This document shows positions 1 to 54,864 of a DNA stretch of 64,000 nt, one piece after another; position 1 is the first letter of the stretch, and every line of letters starts with the position of its first letter. Origin of the DNA: Gadus chalcogrammus (Eukaryota; Chordata; Actinopteri; Gadiformes; Gadidae); assembly GCF_026213295.1 (NCBI RefSeq), contig NC_079422.1, positions 20,820,665-20,884,664 of the forward strand, in the 5' to 3' direction. The position numbers and the translations under genes are program-made. Under the pieces are notes generated by a model. The model was not told where the DNA came from, did no database searches, and worked only from the letters and a program-made list of their open reading frames with translations.

Positions 1-1172
1 TGGAATCTCCTCGATGAATTCATTCTCTTAATTACTTTTGTCAACCAATCTCGAAGAATGTGTGTGATTTGAGTCCAAACATTCACTCAATGAGAGGTCA
101 TGGTTTAATATAGTAGTATAAGTTGCCCCCTTAAAGAGTACAAACACATTTTTCCATTATACCTTGAAGAGCCATGTGCCTAAAGGGCAAACACACAGGG
201 CGCTTAGTACAGATCTAGCATTATCCAGCCAGGGTCAGAGAAGACCAGTAGCCGCCGCCCCCCCCCCCCCCCCCCCCCCTTCGGCGAGGTAAGAGCAGGT
301 TTCAAAGCAATGTGCACACACTGTTTATACCTTCAGGGGCCTCAGGGTCACCAAAAAGGCTTGAATGATATCAGTGATGCCTTAGGGTTAGTGACATCAC
401 AAGTGTGCGTGTCCACCTTGCGTTGTCAGGAAAAAGCAGAATGGATAGGGGCCCTTTAAAAAAAAAGTCACTTTAGGATAACGGGGTTAATGAGCTCAAT
501 ATAATGATTTCGACGTTGTATTGCAATACCAAATGTGAATAGGCCCACTGTAGATTAGTGGTAACCCAAACTATAAAACTGAACCTCCGCAACTGAAGCC
601 GAGCCCAAAAACTATGAGGACCGAAAGGCAGGAGGACAAGACCACCTGAACAAGATCCTGCATGTCCCTGGAAGTGTCGTCTGTGGAACAGAGCTAAAAA
701 AAAAGACAAGGCCCAATATTGAATACTTTGTTTACCATATTGTATGTGATAAAATACATGGACTATATACGGGTAGGCATGTGACTCCTAATTGCAAAGG
801 AAGAAGAGGAAGGGAAAATCAAATATAGGAAGTTACACACAAAATATAAAATATTAAACCGACCTTTGAAAGATCTGGTAAATGATTTCCTTTGGCGGAA
901 AAGGCTTTGATACTAAAAGATGAGGGCAGATTCTTAGAAAGTAAGGTATTTTCTGCGACGGTATCCTGGAGGAGTGAGAATAGGTCGCGTCCACAGAGTC
1001 ATCCATTAAAAGTCGCGCTGAATAAGTGACAAGTAATGCGGTGCATTCTGCCTCGTAAACATGAATACAAAGTGTTTATGAAATATTTACAGTGATCTAC
1101 ACTAGATTGTTCAAGGCGTTAATAAAAGGGTGACTATAAACGTCTTCTTATGTTTCCAACCTTTATATTTGT

Positions 1173-1223
<51 letters not shown>

Positions 1224-2542
1224 TAGACCAAAGGCGAAGAAGAAAATGTCGTCTTCTACTGGGTCGATCAGGAATTAGAAGCTCCACTCACCTCGTTGGT
1301 ATATGCGGCAGAGTACATCTTTCAACCACCACTAATATTCCTGAGGTGAGCCCTGAAGAACCGCCTGCTAATCCCCCAATTAAAGACCACTCGATTTGAT
1401 CGTGGAACAGAACGGATTTTAGCACAGGGCGACTCAGTGGGATAGTGCCGTATGTTTGGAGTATGCACCCCGGAGATACTTCCTCACTCATTTCGGCCCC
1501 GGACCACGCCCTCTGCACCTGAACCAATGGGTGCAGCGGTCACCCTTTTACCTGCTCCATAACTTAATCAATTTAACACAATGAGTTACAAAATTAGTAT
1601 TGGAATTAATTAATAACTAGGCCTGGCGCGATGAGCTTATTGCCGTTTATAACGTGTCTATTTTTAGGGTTCAATGAGGTGAGGGCGCGTTGGACCTCCC
1701 AACCATACTCCCCCACTTCCAAAAATGAAGTTGATACTTCACTCAATTTAACTTTACCTCTATACTTTCTGTGTTCCATTTTTGTATGCAATAGTTTCTT
1801 TTAATTTTTATCTTGGAATAACCAAACTTTAAACTTAACCATTTGATGCTGGACTCAAAAAGCAAAAACGGTATGACTATGACTGACTGTATTCCTCGCC
1901 AATACTGTCAGTGATATAAAGAGCTAGAGTTTCTGGATGAATGGGACGCCATGCAGGTATGTAGGTCATCCGGTCCAGTTCTTCTCACTGTGAGAAGACC
2001 AACCCTATAAGAAGACCTGTGCACGGTCTACCTATACAGCCATGCACTGCCACTTAAACACCACTAGATGTCTACCTATACCCGGTCATGCACCGCCTCC
2101 TCAACGCCACTAGAGGTCTCCCTATACCCGGCCTTGCACCGCCACCTAACCGCCGCTAGAGATCTCCCTATACCTGGCTATGCACCGCCACCGCCGCTAG
2201 AGGCCTCCCTGTACTCAGCCATGCACCGCCAGCTAAACGCCGCTAGATGACTCCCTATACCCGGCTACGCCCCGCCACTAGAGGTCTCCCTATACTCAGG
2301 TAACCAGAGCAAGACTTCGCGTTGAGGTCCCTCATAAATAACCGCAGATAGGGCGCTTGAAAAGGGCTTGGTTCTCGGAGTGGGAGGAGGAGAACTACAT
2401 CTTTAACAGCCCACATTGGAGAGACCAGAGCAAGATATCAGCGGAGACGACGTGCACCATAACTGGCTGGTGTAACTACGTAGCGTATTGTGGAACTATT
2501 ATACAAAAAAATTGTCATAATAGCCACGAAAGAAGGCGTAAG
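1..2542. other. upstream of aplp1, no gene seen
   Basis: Holds a C homopolymer (258-279), a TTTA array (1171-1224) and a roughly 47-bp minisatellite of about six units (2024-2300, core CTAGAGGTCTCCCTATACCC). The aplp1 promoter and 5' UTR should lie just before 2543; no TATA box or CpG island is evident. Confidence 0.5.
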
Positions 2543-35642
<33,100 letters not shown>

Positions 35643-37019
35643 GGGGCCCAGCGTATCTCCCCGGTAGTCGTCATGTCCTTTAGTCATTTATATTACACCC
35701 CCCCCCCCCCCCCCCCCCGCGCGCCGCCTCCAGCCCCTCCCTCCTGCACCCCTCCTCCTCTCCTCCACACCCTTATCGACCCCCTCCCGCCTTCATCCAC
35801 TCCCTCCCTCCTCCACCAGGGGGAGCTCCAGCAACCCCCCCACCCCCCTTCCACGTTGTAGTTATCATTCATGCTACTTTAAGGTTTCTCGGGTAAACCC
35901 GGAGGCCAATGTAATTGTAAATGGACCCGCCCATCGTCACCTGAAATGATCATCTTCTCTGCTCTCTGAGGAGAGATACACCGGACCGACAGTTAAACAC
36001 ACTCAAACTAAAGTGTTCATGTTGACCAGTTAAACACATTAAAACGACATGTTAACCTTATGTTGAAACAGTGCCACTCATCCTTAAGGACATGTTAGTG
36101 TTGAACAGTTTAACGCTTTAGAGTAAAATACATTTTTGTTCATTAGTAAGGTTGTTGTTAAAATAATTATGTACTGAAGCTGAAAATATGTGTTGTATAG
36201 ATGACTGCGAATGAGAAAATGAGTGTAAAACTCACCTAGCGTAGCTGAGAGACTAGCAGCGATAAGAAGATACATTGTCACGTCAAGCCCACAAATTAGA
36301 GCTTACATCTCACTTCTCTGAGCCATGTGGTGGATTACCTCTTAGACTACAACATTTCTATGAAGTTAACCGTGTTCAGTTAAGTGTTTGAGACACCTAA
36401 GTTGGCTTTTGATTCAACGTATAGTTAAGCCGATGATAAAATAACATCCAGTGAAATGTTTTTGGTGGTATTTACAACATTGGGCTCTCTGTGTTTGTGA
36501 CTTACTGAAGCTGTCATTGGTTCATTAATATATCACTTAGTTGTTGATCGTTTTTTTTATTCTTTATCCTGCTGCCTGAAGACCTGTAAAACAAAAATAC
36601 CCACAAGTCCATTCTTTTATTGAACGCATGAAAATTTGGTGTACGATACTGCTGTATTTGTGTTGTTCCTGTTATTGCTTTTCGAGGAATTTGGAAACGT
36701 CACCATTCCAAAACAAAGTGTAAATAACGTTGGCCGAAAAAATAAGCGTACCAGTAGACTATAATTATTATACATATGATTTGTATGATTTGTTCGCATT
36801 GTGTAATGGAAAAAAAAGTCGAAAAAAATGAAAACAAAAGTGCTGTTCTGAGAGGGAGAAACATTTCTCCTAACATGGCTGATTGCAAACGGACTGTTGT
36901 AAAAACCAGCACAACGACACAGTTACTTCTGACTGAATGTACTTAGGGAAAAGCGGTGAGAATCACCTTTTGATTTGGAGTAGTTGCGTCCCGTGCATCG
37001 TAGAAACCCCCACACACAC

Positions 37020-37055
<36 letters not shown>

Positions 37056-37969
37056 CAGCCCACCTCGGGGCCCCCCAGAGAAGGTCCTGCATGCCTGAGG
37101 GCCCCGGGTCCTGGACCGTAGCACCGGGGGGTCCCTTACATCCCCTGGAGGTAACCCGTGTCCCTCTGACACGAGCATAGGCGCGTCACCGGGCGTGGTC
37201 GGGCTTGGTCGGCCATAGCGACGGCCCCGCCCGTTGTTCCGTGGAACGATCAAACCCATGGTTCACGTACGAGAATAACAGGCGAACGTGGGGGACAAAA
37301 AACGATTCCATTGCTTCATTTGAGGCTTTCCAAAACTGGGAGCCATGGTGTGTGGCGGTGGTCTCCGAGCGAGCTCCACAGCCCCCAGCCCATCGACTCG
37401 TAGTGACTCACACCTGATGATCACATAGAAAACCGACGAGCGACATGTACTGACGCTGTCCATCCCCCGCAGTGAGTCAAGAGGGGCTCTTTTTAAAAAC
37501 CAGCTAACGCTATCCGCTGATTGGTCTGTTGACCTCGTCGCTCGAGGGAAGGCCTTCTGTTGTTATTGTTGATGATGCAACAACCTCCGATTCATTTGGT
37601 CCGATAAACAAAAAAACAATCGAGAGAATCTTAATTCCATTCCTACGTTCAGCCTTTCATCATAACCGTTTGGGGGGTTGGGAGGGGGGGGGGGGGGGGT
37701 TATTTTTCTTCCCACGTTGTCATAGTCACCTTATAAGCCGGAGTAATCATTTGGTTAGGGCTGCATCATCACTTCATTGATCAGGATCACGACAGAGAAA
37801 GGGAGGAAATCATTCTTGTATAATTTGTACAGCTTCGTTAGTGAATGAAAATGTATCACAGTGTACTTCAGTGGATCTTGCATTGATACTGAAGGGATAG
37901 CTGAGAATAAGCTTGCCTATTTTATCCCCTAACCACCGACGGTTTCCTACCAGCATTTAGCAGACGTAG

Positions 37970-38405
37970 AACAGTGTATATTGTAGTTCATCAACAGCGT
38001 ATATTGTAGTTCAACTACGGTTTATTGTAGTTCAACAACAGCGTATGTTGTAGTTCAACAACAGCGTATATTGTAGTTCAACTATGGTTTATATTGTAGT
38101 TCAACAACAGCGTATATTGTAGTTCAACTATGGTTTACATTGTAGTTTAACTACGGCCTATGTTGTAGTTTAACTACGGTGTATATAGTAGTTCAACAAC
38201 AGCGTATATCGTAGTTCAACAACAACGTTTATTGTAGTTAAACTACAGCGTGTGTTGTAGTTCAACAACAGCGTATATTGTAGTTCAACAACAGCGTATG
38301 TTGTAGTTCCTCTATGGTGTATATTGTAGTTTCACTACGGCATATGTTCTAGTTCAACTACGGCGTATATTGTAGTTAAACTATGGTGTATGTGATAGTT
38401 TTACT
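37970..38405. repeat. 23-bp minisatellite, GTAGTTCAACAACAGCGTATATT
   Basis: About 18 units, alternating between CAACAACAGCGTATATTGTA and CAACTATGGTTTATATTGTA types. May lie in the aplp1 3' UTR if the poly(A) signal at 38576 is used. Confidence 0.9.
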
Positions 38406-38575
38406 CACATTTGTATGTTTGTCCTGTCAAATTCAATACTCCTTTTTGATTGCTGTTCTCTTCCTTCCCCGATGAAATATAACAGTAGTTATTACAATTT
38501 TAATTGCTGCATTATTGCCTTTTACAATGCTGTGTTTTGGATGTAATTAATATGTATTTTTTATTTATATGTAAT

Positions 38576-38581
38576 AATAAA
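38576..38581 (+). terminator. possible aplp1 poly(A) signal
   Basis: First AATAAA after the aplp1 stop codon, about 2.9 kb downstream, in AT-rich sequence. Earlier cleavage using a variant signal is equally possible (for example ATTAAA near 36040). Confidence 0.3.
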
Positions 38582-39799
38582 TTGGATCAAGGGTCAAGCA
38601 TTTGCAACTGTACTGTAGAATATAGAACTGTATATTAAATCATACAACGTTGACCTTGTGAAACCGAACAGGTCGAGAGCCGCCATCCAATTGAAAAGGT
38701 AAAAAGCACAACTCCAGAAATTAATCTAACAGAACGTGTGTGCAGGCTGCTTACAGGCTGCTCACAGGAAAACCAAACTCTCCGGTGAGGCTGCGTCTCC
38801 TCTGTCTGCTTCCTCCAAAACATCCATGGTATAGAGATGTCCTTATTTTGGCTCATGAAAACCAAAAACTATCTCTAGAGATCACTCATTTGGCAAAATT
38901 ATTCATGTAATTGTAATAGCAACAGATATTAAACACTGAAATGTGATGATGCTCTTCAAAAATGTAATAAAATTTACAAATGGCCCATGAAACACTTTTT
39001 GCCATTTGTTTTCTTTTCACAGCCTCCCACACTCACTCCCATCATGATCCCTGAAGTGTCAATGTGGAATGTTCCCGGTTCACTGAAACGTCTCCGCATC
39101 TGACTTCACTTATTAAGTTCAGAACCATGGAAAAGTGTTCACATAGCATTGGATCCATTATGGGATCTGTGATAATGTTTTCAAACTAACACCCAGAAGA
39201 TAGAGACAGGCGGAAGTCCCCATCAACATCACCTCGGATGAGGCAGTTGGTGAAATTCCCTCCTACACCTTCTCTCAGCGGTTCAGGAGTGACAGACGTC
39301 AAGTCAGTCCACTTCATCTGTATGGCCAATTTCCTTCGTCACTATTTTGTAAGCCGTTAACTATTAACGTTTGAGGACACTCACAACAAGAAAATATCCC
39401 TTTGGCGAGGCATACACATGATATACAAAACAATATTAATCATACAAAAATAAAATACCTTATAATATATGCATTAAATTAATATCCCTTTATAGATTTA
39501 TGGTTTGAATTGAGCAGCCAGAAAAGTTGATGCCTTTATTGATATTAAGAAGCGGACATGGCTTTAAAGAAGGCGAGATAAAACTAGGGTAGGCTATTTG
39601 ATAATATTATGGGTAGGCCTACTGTCGTTTCTCAGGCGGTCCGTTAATATAGCGGTTCGTTAACGGAATACAATGTTGGGCCTACTTTATTTTCACTTTA
39701 TTTAATAGTTGGATGAGGCTCAGAGTGCCTGATTAACAACTAACGCAAACCTCGGGGGCAAAAACAAGGACATCCAGAAAGCATAAAGCACCACCAGTA

Positions 39800-39837
39800 T
39801 TGCCAGATTGGGACAGATCTCCTGCCCAATCTGGCAA
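39800..39837. repeat. TTGCCAGATTGGG hairpin
   Basis: TTGCCAGATTGGG and CCCAATCTGGCAA separated by 12 bp; the same motif pair as in the fold-back element at 22259-22427, so probably a relic of the same family. Confidence 0.5.
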
Positions 39838-40306
39838 CCCTGGCTGCAGCGCGCTGCAGCCAGTTCGCATGAGAGGCTGCCCGGAGACCGACGTGCAAAA
39901 GCGCGCAATTTACGCATAAGAGAATAGATTTCGCGTGTCTTTCGGGAGAAAAACATTCATCGCAAGAACACCATATATCCATATATGATGCATTCATAAA
40001 TCAAGCGTTTGTAAAATGTCAACGCTTTCGTTCTCTGAACAATTGCGCATGTGTCTCCTCCCCTCAATTCTGCCACCTGCCACCCGCCCCTCAATGATCG
40101 GTCCCTTTGAACCCTCCTCACCTTCATCTCTGAGTGAAGGGTTATATAAGGCTGCAGGGATATTGATAATAAGCTTTTACTCCAGAAGCAGGAGAATGTT
40201 TGGCCACTTAGATGACCGGTTTCCTAGGATCCTACCAGCCTACCTTGCTAGGTCTTTCCCTCCCTTTCTCAAATAAGCCTATTATCTAGCCTTTTGCCCT
40301 AATGGG

Positions 40307-40394
<88 letters not shown>

Positions 40395-40440
40395 GCGTGT
40401 GCGTGTGTGTGTGTGTGCGTGTGTGTGTGTGTGTGTGTGT
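40307..40440. repeat. (GT)n microsatellite
   Basis: About 80 bp pure GT then GTGC-interrupted. Confidence 0.95.
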
Positions 40441-41214
40441 CAGTTGTCGTTCATGCTTTAGGGTCTGAAACATCTTAAAAAGGATGAAATTAGTGAGTGT
40501 AACACATACAACCTTACCTCAACAATAAGGGGGCTGCCGTTCCCCTGTGTTAGCCACAGCCCTCATGTTGCTAGCAGCGGGAAACCACAAGCTAGGTGAC
40601 GCTGTACTGACGGTTAATCCTACCTATTCTGTTTACTGAGAAGACACTGTGACTGTATGGGAACGGTGACTCCTTCAAAGTAAGAGCAGAGTGGAGGACA
40701 CAGCTCCTCCGGGGGGTTCTGCCCACTGCCCACTGAAAGTTCAACCATGATCATCTCGTCTGATACTGTCTCCTTGTCAGGGTGAATACTGTACTATGTA
40801 TAGATATACCTATGTCTGAGTGGGTCGCTGTCTGGTGTCTTGCAGAATGACAGGTGACCCCAACATGTCTTGGAGTCTTGAGTGGAAAACATAAGCAAAA
40901 AACTATACCGATGTATGTATTGCAAAAAGCGAATTATACTCCTTAGCGTGATGAAATTGAGCTGCAAAACCTTGCAACCGTGTACTTCTACTGGTGTGCT
41001 ATCTTGGTCAGGTCCCTTCTTACCATAGATTTGAATCTCAAGGGACTTCCTGGTTAAAGGTTCGATAAAATAAAAAAGGACAAATGTTGGGCTTCAAACA
41101 GGTGACACGCTGGGAACCGACTGGATAACCAAGGGCCAAAGACAGATAGGAAGATGCCTTCTGCTCGATAATCAATGGAACCATCAGGAAATGATCTCTC
41201 TCTCTCTCTCGCAG

Positions 41215-41347
41215 AGGAGGGACTGAGAAGATAGAGGAGGGAACCAACCTGTCCTTTCCTCACCACAGCACCAAACACAAGTCACTTCAGTGCTGAGGCG
41301 GCTCACTGCTCTCCACACAGGACCGCTGGAGTCACTCGCACACACTG
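41215..41347 (+). other. possible zbtb32 5' noncoding exon
   Basis: Bounded by a CT tract plus GCAG and by CACTG|GTGAGT. It has no long reading frame. The zbtb32 start-codon exon has an acceptor-like CCCCCCTACAG at 45126, so an upstream noncoding exon is expected; this is the best-looking candidate but is unsupported otherwise. Confidence 0.2.
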
Positions 41348-43489
41348 GTGAGTCTCACTCTCAGAAACGTCTGTCTTTAACATTCCGCACGCAGACACCA
41401 CCAGCTGCTCACACCACACACCCCATCTGTTTCTTCTCGCTCTTTTGGTTCCCTTGGACTCAAATGTTGTTTTTTTTGCACTTTGCAACTGTGTTGGTGC
41501 ACTGTGTTTGTGTGGGGGTCAGACCTCTACACACATCTGGGGAAGCCCCTGTGCTAAGCCAAGTGGTGTCTTAATACTGGAGATGATGCGCCCAGAGTCC
41601 CCTTCCCACCTGTAGATGTGCTCAGACAGCTCGTCTTTACTTCGCTACGCTGACGTGGGATGTCTTGCAAAACCTTGACAGAAAACAATCAAAAGGACCC
41701 CTCCTCATTCACTCAGAGACGATGTCGACCAATCAACAGTTTGTACGCTTCACGCTGGCAGTAACGTTTGACCCTTGACTTCCTTCTGGGTTTGTTCTGA
41801 GAGAACTGACTGAAACTGCCTTCCAATATGGTGGGAAATTATTGATTGTTTGATAAAGTCTGTTGCTGCTTTGAGTGATAAATGTAAAGCACTGAACAGA
41901 AGTGGAGGCCCAGATTCATGGGGATGCTGAGCGCAGATTCCTCCAATCAAATGGTTGCTTGTTCAATTTCCTATTGTCATCCATTTTTGGTGAGCATGGC
42001 ACATAAAACTGCTCCACATAACATCACTTCAGGACAGGCATGTATATTGGAGTGGCTAACGTATATTTATTATATTATTATAATAATAAATTAATTATTA
42101 TTACCATATTAGTATAGATTTCGATGGATCAGAGGGTTCTGCAGCATTTAAAGGAATATTTCAAATGGAACAAGATAGCTTCCAAAATTGTACTTCCTTC
42201 ATTTGAGTTTTAATTTCAATTTCAGTTTTCATTTATTTCAGCCAAATTGACATTCAATGAGCAGAGAATTATCGAGAAGCTCCAACTTTGTAATAATGGG
42301 ACTACTATATTTGATCAATTAAAGTGCTTAATATGGGACCTTTAATTTATTTGTGATGGCCACTGTTGAATCTTTACACAATCATAAAGGTGATGGCAAA
42401 TAAGTGAATGATTACTTCATACAAATTGTAAAATATCTTCTAATGTCTTTATATATAAATATATATATATACAGAAATATATACATATATATTTCTATAT
42501 ATATATTCTCTCTTCTCACTTCTCACATTTTCTATTATGACATTTATTGGGACAATATATGGCATTAAATGCGATCTGATGGCTTGCAACTGCAAGTTCA
42601 TTTATGCTCAGTTTTGAGCATAATTAATCCCGACATTTGCTAGTGAAAAATTGATCGAAAACAAAACAGTGTTTCACAACTACGGGTTGTTTGCTATTTA
42701 CCTTTACCCGAGTTGCACTCATGTCGTGGATTTGAAGCGCCTCTTGTGTGAAGGTAGTACAGTTATTAGTCATGGTTTCATATACAGTCAAGAGGTTGTG
42801 GCTGCATGGTGCGTATAACTGTAGAATATCAAAGACTCAGGACATTGCTTCAGCGCTGACACACAGCATTACAAGGAAAACCGTGTTGATGAACATTTTT
42901 CCACAGAACTGAAACACAGATGGTGTGCTATTCACACACAGGCGATGAAGAAAAATAAGATGTAAAAAATGAAATTTATATATGCAATTTGTGTCTTGTC
43001 ATCCTGATAATAAGAGGAAACAACAAGCGAAAGCATGTTGAGGTACAATCCAAAAGGGTCAAATATTCACCTTATACTCAATATGTGGTTTCCGTGTTAA
43101 TACGCGAGTACAATTTGGTAATGGCTAAAAAATCCCCCACACTTTATCACTTGTTCACACTGACATCCACCACTGCTGAGAGTCCGCCATTATGGAGAAA
43201 CGGCACAGCTAGCTTTCCATCTGCATAAGAGCAGCGATACCAATGATCTCAAGTGATTATCTGCCGGTATAGAAACCAACCTGTTTATCAAATGTTCTTG
43301 AATCCTTGGGAGACTCAAAGCTCCCTAGCTTTCAGGAGGAGAACAGTATTCTCCTCAGTGGTCTCGCTCAAGACCTATACTATGAGTTTGTACGTCCTTG
43401 CACTCTCAAAATAGTACTTTAAATCGTGTAGCATCTTATCCTACATATCTTTGTGTGTATACGGGGAATGGGTTAAGCTAACAATTGTT

Positions 43490-43625
43490 AGAGCTTGGCA
43501 CTTGGTTCTATGAACATCCTTACTGTACCGACAGCGATATATAGTTGTTTCTCCTTCTGATAAATATATTTATTGTAAGTCACTCTGGATAAAAGTGTCT
43601 GCTGATGCCCTAAATATAAACGTTA
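43490..43625 (+). mobile_element. short repeat with GTAAGTCACTCTGGATAA tail
   Basis: Second copy of the family at 27195-27325: CTATGAACATCCTTACTGTA, CCGACAGCGATA, and GTCTGCTGATGCCC at the end. Confidence 0.55.
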
Positions 43626-43978
43626 ATAAGTTACCTGGACCCTTTACTGACTTGTCCAAAGCTTTGCCTCCGTTGATCAGAGTGTTGTGTTGAATAAGTA
43701 ACTTGCCCTGGGTTATGATGCTTATAACTGGTTTAATTAATCTCTTACTGTTAGAACGCAAAGTGTGATCACTGATTGAGTTAAATTAACTCAGGTCTCA
43801 TTAAATTACAATCCTAATATTGTAATATTCATATTTACATGGATAGTCTGCCTTTAATGGCATCCAGAAATCCTAAATTTGCATTAAACTCTGAAAAGAC
43901 ACACACTAGTTCACACAGTGTTTATCAACAATTATCCTTTCAATGGTTATTGGATCAAAATTGTTCCACCCTGCAAAT

Positions 43979-44245
43979 ACAGTGGTAGGCATAAGTTTAG
44001 GCACCCATGCTAAAGTTGACTAAAAATTAAAATACAGGGTGCATAAGTATGTTAAATTCCTATAGAGGCAGCCAGATTTATTTTTAAAGGCCAGTTATGT
44101 GGCTATTTTAATTCCAAAGGCCTAGCTGAAAGGCCATAGTATCCTGGATCCATGAAATAAATTGCGTTTAAAAATAAAAATCTGCCTGCCTCTATTGTAA
44201 TTTAACATATGGGTGTCTATGCTTATGCATCCTGTATTTCAATGG
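43979..44245. mobile_element. fold-back element, Tc1-like ends suspected
   Basis: Two arms of about 75 bp (ATACAGGGTGCATAAG, GTTAAATTCC, ATAGAGGCAGCCAGAT on the left; the complement on the right at 44150-44245) around a short centre. The left edge TACAGTGGTAGGCATAAG starts like a Tc1 family terminal repeat. Limits approximate. Confidence 0.45.
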
Positions 44246-45147
44246 AGAACATCTATTTATTTACAATGCATCATTCATTCACAAAGAAAATTGGTGTCCT
44301 TATAGGTTTTCCTCATTTGTTTAATTAAGGCATTAAGATCAATTTCCAAAAAATTGGAGTCTTACCAAACAAATACTAAAATGTGTTTCCTATCCAGAAA
44401 AAAGGCTTGACAGGAAAATAATAACACTTTGGACCTAATATGCTGCTGCCTAATCTCTTAAATCTTTGCATACTATCTAACAAACTGTCATCAGAATTAT
44501 TACACAAGACCGATTGCACACCCACATCTCTGAACTATTTCAGCCTATTTCAGCCTCACCACAGGAAGGTTGCTGGTGCAATCACCAGCTCCGACCTAGC
44601 CAAGCGTTTGAGTCGTATTAGTATCCGAGAGCAAGACACCTTGCTCCCATTCATAACCCGCATCGTATTAATCGTTGAATGTGAGGCATGAATTGATGTG
44701 CCTAGGTCTGAAAAGCTGCTATGTAAATGCAATCCAATTAACCCAATTAAAATGGCACCCACATAACAACTCATGTTACGCATTATGTACCTGATCTCAG
44801 GAAGGAGACAGGGGAATTCAGAATCTTCCATTACTCATAAATGTAAGGGACTTTCAAATACAGTGATAGCTAATAATCTTGATGTGTGTCTGTCTTGCAA
44901 CAGAGATTTGATCTCGGTGAGACTTCCTGATAAAATAGAAGCAAACCAAAAAACGAAAAAAAACGAACGCATCATGGAAGATGTTGCGATCCTCATCATG
45001 CCGTGACATTCACCTGAATTACCAGAGTGCGTTCTTCCCACGGTTGCCAGTGTCACATTAAGACCCCAGCTCCCCTCTCGTCTGTACCCTCCACCAGGAC
45101 GTCGTCTCCCCCCCCCCCCCCTACAGCGCAGCCTCCCCCCAAAAGAG

Positions 45148-51440
<6,293 letters not shown>

Positions 51441-51587
51441 AGACAGGAAGTCGCGCGGGGACTCGCGCAGGAAGTCACGCGCGGGGACTGGCGCAGGGAC
51501 CCGGGGTGGGACTGGCCACGCAGAACCGTTAAAGTGTTATTCCGGCGGAAATTGATCCCAGGGTCTTTGTTTTAGCATGAAAACCAA

Positions 51588-51939
51588 TCAAATAAGCCCT
51601 CCAGATACCTTTTTCATTGAAAGTTGAGTATTAGAGAACTTTACCTCAAGTCTATCCATAGCCGCATGCTGCACTCGTGGAATAGCATTCTTCTTCAATG
51701 ACACCTTCTTTGGGTTCTTTGGGTCAGCAGCTCCTTTATGGATGATAAAGTCGTCCTTATCGAAATGAGCATTGCAGAAACGGTGATCCTACTGCATCAG
51801 CACGTCTCCTGTCCATATTCAAAACAATAAGCCACTGGTCTACCAGAGATCGGTCATTGTACCGCGATGGCAGTCTATGGAAAGTTTTTGGAGTGTAACT
51901 TTCCATTTTTTTCCCGCAGCCGGGCAAAACACAAAACAT
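51588..51939 (-). pseudogene. THAP zinc-finger transposase fragment, frameshifted
   Basis: On the minus strand, MFCVLPGCGKK, KTFHRLPS and LVDQW are followed, after a frame change near 51790, by FCNAHFDKDDFI and LKKNAIPRV, then a stop. That is the order of a THAP domain: C-x4-C, FHRLP, W, C-x2-H-F, and the trailing A-I-P. THAP domains occur in P-element, THAP9 and Kolobok transposases. Here it is broken and carries no catalytic domain. Confidence 0.7.
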
Positions 51940-52267
51940 CTCTCTGTCTTGAATTCAAGCTGTAGATGGGTCGTCTACTCCAGTGCTTCAGCTGTCCTTC
52001 ACATTGTAGCGAACAAATATTTTGTAACTGTGCATTCGGTCACTCTATGCGTCAATCACATGTGCAATGTGTCTTCTGTCAACAATGTGCCATGCTTTAT
52101 TGTAGCAAACAAAAATTTTGTAACTGTAACTTACATATGCAAGTCCTTTCATTTTTGTGTCAAAAACTTTCCTCCTTGAACTGAACTCTGGGGTATTCGG
52201 TAATCAACTTGCGTGGACTTCCTGTAAACACAGACCTACCGGTAATGTTTGTTAAACTGTCTTTTTA

Positions 52268-52273
52268 AATAAA
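52268..52273 (+). terminator. likely zbtb32 poly(A) signal inside a transposon
   Basis: AATAAA followed by a GT-rich stretch (GTTGTTGGTGCTTTGTTTT), about 830 nt after the stop. It lies inside the TTAA-flanked element at 51533-52555, so the transposon would supply most of the 3' UTR and its end. Confidence 0.45.
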
Positions 52274-52555
52274 CTCTTGGTTTGCAAACTAAGTTGTTGG
52301 TGCTTTGTTTTATGTGTAGGGACCCTAGTCATGCTACTGCAGAGGTTTGGTGCTATCTTTAACAATTTTAGTGGTTCAAAAATGCCGATTTGGAAGCAAA
52401 ACTCTATGCCCCAAGTCAATAACGTGAATGCCAAACATTGCGCCGGGCAAACTCTAATATTCGATTTTCATTGAAAAAGGTATCTGGAGGGCTTATTTGA
52501 TGGGTTTTCATGCCAAAACAAAGACCCTGGGTTAAATTTCCGCTGGAATTACGCT

Positions 52556-54716
<2,161 letters not shown>

Positions 54717-54770
54717 CGGAAAGCAGATGGACCGGAGTTGAGCTCAAACCTCTCAGTTGACAGCATCACC

Positions 54771-54864
54771 ATGTCCTACTCTGATGTGTGCACCGATCTG
54801 CAGACGTTTTATAACCTTCACACGAAACAATGTGTATCGTGTGACATGACATGGATAAAACCAG
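54771..54864 (+). CDS. igflr1: igflr1 cysteine-rich exon A
   Basis: From the in-frame ATG: MSYSDVCTDLQTFYNLHTKQ and then CVSCDMTWIKPG; donor CCAG|GTAACA, phase 1. The frame is open upstream to 54717, so the true exon may begin at an acceptor such as CTCTCAG (54756) and be preceded by a signal-peptide exon. The 5' limit is therefore uncertain. Confidence 0.7.

Larger units (their letters stand above)
35643..45126. other. aplp1 3' flank and intergenic region
   Basis: No coding gene seen. Contains a poly-C run (35697-35718), a TAG array (37018-37052), a 23-bp minisatellite (37970-38405), a GT array (40307-40440), the fold-back elements at 39800 and 43979 and the short repeat at 43490. Long unique stretches (36000-36950, 38400-39790, 41350-43480) show nothing recognisable. 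Confidence 0.6.
51533..52555. mobile_element. TTAA-flanked THAP DNA transposon (Kolobok-like), non-autonomous
   Basis: About 100-bp terminal inverted repeats beginning AGTGTTATTCCGGCGGAAAT and ending in the complement of AGCGTAATTCCAGCGGAAAT, with TTAA on both sides (51529-51532, 52556-52559). The TTAA target plus the THAP remnant point to the Kolobok superfamily. It begins about 90 bp after the zbtb32 stop. Confidence 0.75.

Noticed and set aside
40016..40276. 86-codon frame after a TATATAAG box
   Set aside because: No domain, no splice partner, low complexity at the start; treated as chance.
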